A stretch of 64,000 bases of DNA from Arthrobacter sp. UM1 (GTDB lineage: Bacteria > Actinomycetota > Actinomycetes > Actinomycetales > Micrococcaceae). The stretch is from the NCBI RefSeq assembly GCF_020483305.1, contig NZ_JACWAB010000002.1, positions 1 to 64,000 on the forward strand. Direction: 5' to 3'. This document shows positions 61,412 to 64,000 of this stretch, in pieces; the stretch's first letter is position 1; each line of letters begins with the position of its first letter. Below the pieces are notes generated by a model. The model saw only the letters and a program-made list of their open reading frames with translations, ran no database searches and was not told where the DNA came from. Made by a program: the position numbers and the translations under genes.

Positions 61412-62980
61412 TTAGCCCTCGTGCTCGTCCGTGGAGGTCGAGTCCGTGAGCGTCCGGACCCCGATCGCCGCCATGACCACGACGATCCCCGCGAGCACCC
61501 AGAACGAGATCTGCTGCGCGTGGACGAACTGCGCCGAGAGCGCAGCACTCCACGCCCCCTGCGGGAGGTGCGAGCCGACGACGGCCGCCGTGACGGTGCC
61601 GATGAGGGCGACTCCGAACGCGGTGCCGAGCTCCTGGGCGGTGTCGTTCATCGCGGAGCCGATCGACGTGTGGTCCTCGGGCAGGGCGTTGATGAGCGCC
61701 ACCGCCCCCGTGGTCATGATGATGCGCATGCCCACGGTCATGACGAGCATCGCCACGGCGCAGAGCAGGTATCCGGTGCCGACGCCGGCCACCCACAGAA
61801 CCAGGCTGACGACGACGAGCGCGCTGCCGACAGCTGCGGTGCGGCGGTGTCCCCACCGGGCCACGAGCGCGTCCACCAGGGGCGAGGCGCCGAGCATGCC
61901 GACGACGAACGGCAGGTTGGCGAGACCCGCCCGCCAGGGCTCCCAGCCCCAGGCGAACTGGAAGAGCTGGGTCGAGGCGAACATGGCGCCGGCCATGGCC
62001 ACGGTGACCGCCGTCTGCAGCAGCGCCGAGCCGCGGACCGTCGGCAGGGTGAGCAGGGAGAGGTCGAGCATCGGGTCCGCGGTGGTCTTCTCCCGCCAGA
62101 CGAATCCGCCCAGGGCGAGGAGTCCGGCAGCCGCCGTGAGGAGGGTCCCCGTGGACGTCCAGCCCTGCTCCGTGCCGAGGGTGAACGAGTAGAGGATGAG
62201 GCCCAGCGCGGCCACAGAGAGAAGCGCGCCCGGAATGTCCGTGCCGCCGGTGCGGCGGTCCTCCGGCCGGTCCGGCTGGATGCCCCAGCGCACGCCGACC
62301 CAGGCGATGAGGGCCATCGGGGCGTTGAGGACGACGAGCCACTGCCACGGCATGTGCTCGACGGCGAGGCCGGACAGCGTGGGGCCGAGGGCGAAGCCGA
62401 TCATGGACACGGTGACGATGAGGCCGATGGCCCGGTGGCGCAGCCCGTCGTCGTCGAACAGGCGGAAGATGAGGGACATGGTGAGCGGCGCGATGAGAGC
62501 CGCGAACGCGCCGAGCGCCGCCCGGACCGCGATGAGCTGGGCGGGGGAGTGCGCCAGCAGGACCCCGAGCCCTGCGGCGCCGAAGAGGCCCAGGCCGATG
62601 AGGAGCGTGCGGCGGCGCCCGATCTTGTCTCCGAGCGTGCCGCCGACCATGAGCAGGCCGCCGAAGGTGAGGGAGTAGGCGCCGACGATCCACTGGAGGT
62701 CGGTGGGACTCGCCCCGAGGTCCCGGCCGATGGTGGGGAGCGCGACGTTGAGGACGGAGTTGTCCATCATCTCGACGAGCATCGTGAGGCAGAGGGCGAG
62801 GAGAGCCGGCCAGGCGGCGCGGAGGGACTGGGGCTTCGGGGAGTGCCCGGCGCTGGGGTTCGTTGCGGTGCTGTTCCGGGAGCCGCTGTGCTCTGAGGCG
62901 GTCTGGACCGGGGAAGTGTGCTCCGGGGTGCGATGCTCGGCGGCATCTGTCGGAGCGGCGGAGGTCATGCTGCTGGACAT
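61412..62980 (-). CDS. MFS multidrug exporter (DHA2, 14-helix type)
   Basis: A 522-residue transporter with about 14 transmembrane helices. A disordered polar N-terminus (about 1-50) precedes the core: MLVEMMDNSVLNVALPTIGRDLGASPTDLQWIVGAYSLTFGGLLMVGGTLGDKIGRRRTLLIGL (motif D1 and motif A), then a loop IQPDRPEDRRTGG and motif C-type GFALGPTLSGLAVE. It resembles EmrB/QacA proteins, which export cationic or hydrophobic drugs by proton antiport. AAAGGAGA lies before the ATG. Divergent TetR regulator. Confidence 0.93.
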   Translation of the reverse strand: MSSSMTSAAPTDAAEHRTPEHTSPVQTASEHSGSRNSTATNPSAGHSPKPQSLRAAWPALLALCLTMLVEMMDNSVLNVALPTIGRDLGASPTDLQWIVGAYSLTFGGLLMVGGTLGDKIGRRRTLLIGLGLFGAAGLGVLLAHSPAQLIAVRAALGAFAALIAPLTMSLIFRLFDDDGLRHRAIGLIVTVSMIGFALGPTLSGLAVEHMPWQWLVVLNAPMALIAWVGVRWGIQPDRPEDRRTGGTDIPGALLSVAALGLILYSFTLGTEQGWTSTGTLLTAAAGLLALGGFVWREKTTADPMLDLSLLTLPTVRGSALLQTAVTVAMAGAMFASTQLFQFAWGWEPWRAGLANLPFVVGMLGASPLVDALVARWGHRRTAAVGSALVVVSLVLWVAGVGTGYLLCAVAMLVMTVGMRIIMTTGAVALINALPEDHTSIGSAMNDTAQELGTAFGVALIGTVTAAVVGSHLPQGAWSAALSAQFVHAQQISFWVLAGIVVVMAAIGVRTLTDSTSTDEHEG

Positions 62981-63015
62981 GGCATCTCCTTTCGGGGATG
63001 GGGAACGGGGAGAGA

Positions 63016-63075
63016 ATCGAACGCGCTTCGATGATGGAACGCTGTTCGAGATCGAACATGATTCGAGAATAGAAC
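63016..63075. promoter_or_regulatory. Candidate TetR operators in the MFS-TetR divergent promoter
   Basis: ATCGAA-CGCGC-TTCGAT (63016-63032) and GTTCGA-GA-TCGAAC (63044-63057) are perfect inverted repeats of the same half-site, and ATTCGAGAATAGAAC (63061-63075) is a degenerate third copy. Spacing of 28 bases suggests multiple dimers binding the intergenic region. Confidence 0.62.
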
Positions 63076-63114
63076 AATGTTTGATCCTTGTGCAACTCCG
63101 GCTACGGTGGAGGC

Positions 63115-63954
63115 ATGACCGAGCATCCCGGCACCCGCCCCGATCCCTCAGAATCCCGCCGAGGAGGCGACCCTGGGGCAGGGCCCCGCCGTGGAGGCCC
63201 GGGCCGGGGAGCCGCGGGCCCCGGAGCCGGCAGGCAGGGCGGCTTCAGCCGAGGAGGCGGCGCTCGCGGCGCGTCTGGCCGCGGACCCGGACGGCGCCCT
63301 CGGGCCGCGCTGTCCCTTGAGGCCGTCGTGGAGGCGGCGGTCAGCGCCTTGGACGCGGAGGGCGTGGAGCGGCTGACGCTCCGAGGGCTCGCGGCCGAGC
63401 TCGGCAGCGGCGTGGCGAGCCTCTACTGGTACGCCTCCGGCAAGGGCGAGCTGCTCGATCTCGCCACGGACGCCGTGCTCGGCGAAGCCATCGAGGTCTA
63501 TGGGCGCCAGCGCACCCCCGAGAGCGAGCCGCTTGAGAATCTGCGGACCTTCATGCTGGCTCTCTTCGACCAGATGATGGAGCACCGCTGGCTCGCCCTC
63601 CAGCTCATGGAGTCCTCGCCGCGGCTCGACAACTCCCTGCTCACCTGGGAGCTCGTGGGCCGGGAGCTCGCGCGCATGGACCTCACGCGGCAGCAGCAGT
63701 TCAACGCCTCGATCATGCTCGTCAACTTCGCCACCGCCATGGGTGCGGAGATCACGGTGCGCCCGGAGCCGGAGGGTGCGGCCCGCGAAGAGGCCATGCA
63801 GGAGCAGATCGACGAGTGGAGGCAGGGAACGGATCCCGAGCGGTTCCCCTTCATCCACTCGATCATGGGGGAGTTCGAGAACCACGACGACCGCTCCCAG
63901 TTCCTCGCCGGAGTCGACCTCATGCTGAGCGGCATCGAGCGGCAGGCCGGCTGA
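63115..63954 (+). CDS. TetR-family transcriptional regulator
   Basis: A 279-residue regulator. Residues 1-72 are a disordered Gly/Arg/Pro-rich extension ending in GRGPGRRPRAALS. The TetR helix-turn-helix (about 74-120) is EAVVEAAVSALDAEGVERLTLRGLAAELGSGVASLYWYASGKGELLDLATDAV. The C-terminal domain has the TetR_C (Tet repressor-like) helices, LFDQMMEHRWLALQLMESSP. GGTGGAGG precedes the ATG. Likely represses the divergent MFS exporter. The long Gly/Arg N-terminus is unusual and could help DNA binding. Confidence 0.88.
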   Translation: MTEHPGTRPDPSESRRGGDPGAGPRRGGPGRGAAGPGAGRQGGFSRGGGARGASGRGPGRRPRAALSLEAVVEAAVSALDAEGVERLTLRGLAAELGSGVASLYWYASGKGELLDLATDAVLGEAIEVYGRQRTPESEPLENLRTFMLALFDQMMEHRWLALQLMESSPRLDNSLLTWELVGRELARMDLTRQQQFNASIMLVNFATAMGAEITVRPEPEGAAREEAMQEQIDEWRQGTDPERFPFIHSIMGEFENHDDRSQFLAGVDLMLSGIERQAG

Positions 63955-64000
63955 GCGGCGTCGCCCGCCGTCGTCGCCATCCCCGCCCGTCTCCATGCGG

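Overview
The window is about 70 percent G+C, uses GTG and TTG starts often, has many 4-base start/stop overlaps and probable leaderless genes, and carries DUF3263, DUF3027, LytR_C, ThrE, FemX, IdeR and GroEL2-type genes. All of this fits an actinobacterium of the order Micrococcales, most likely Micrococcaceae. That placement rests on gene content and order, not on a marker phylogeny. I see 58 protein genes, three tRNAs, one riboswitch and several operators. There is no prophage, CRISPR array or intact insertion sequence, so this looks like an ordinary chromosomal segment.

Layout. 0-9 kb: a small SRPBCC-like protein, a siderophore importer (ATPase, two permeases, divergent lipoprotein) with an IdeR-like box, a fused OtsA-OtsB trehalose enzyme, a DsbA-like membrane thiol protein, tRNA-Thr, a thioesterase and tRNA-Val. 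9.5-17.6 kb: FemX-like transferase, ThrE exporter, uracil-DNA glycosylase, DUF3263 and LytR_C proteins, groEL behind two tandem CIRCE operators, an RNase HI fused to a DUF4440-like domain, and an orphan WXG100 protein. 18-27.7 kb: CPBP membrane protein, secreted serine protease, two-component system, cold-shock-like protein coupled to DUF3027, serC, ideR, a cell-wall hydrolase behind a c-di-AMP riboswitch, and an HNH endonuclease. 27.7-35.4 kb: cystine-type ABC importer, ABC exporter, a small unknown gene coupled to glmS, a DUF6314-Nudix fusion and tRNA-Arg. 35.6-46.3 kb: second siderophore importer with a strong IdeR box, a cysteine-free L36, an inositol-phosphatase-family enzyme, and a PucR regulator divergent from a 5-oxoprolinase/biotin carboxylase operon. 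46.3-64 kb: zinc-free oxidoreductase, PcrA helicase, sucCD, three tandem paralogous lipoproteins of unknown function, a SNF2 ATPase, a LOG-family protein, an MbfA-like ferritin/VIT protein, and an MFS exporter with a divergent TetR regulator.

Themes. Iron: IdeR, two siderophore importers with putative IdeR boxes, and an MbfA-like transporter lie in one window, so uptake and efflux may share one regulator. Envelope: FemX, GlmS, the NlpC/P60 hydrolase under c-di-AMP control, LytR_C and the lipoprotein triplet. The stretches least explained by known families are the lipoprotein triplet (52.6-55.3 kb), the paired hairpins in front of the glmS leader gene (32.12-32.17 kb), the repeat cluster beside tRNA-Arg (35.49-35.59 kb), and a 25-bp perfect inverted repeat followed by a seven-run G-tract array (61.3-61.4 kb).
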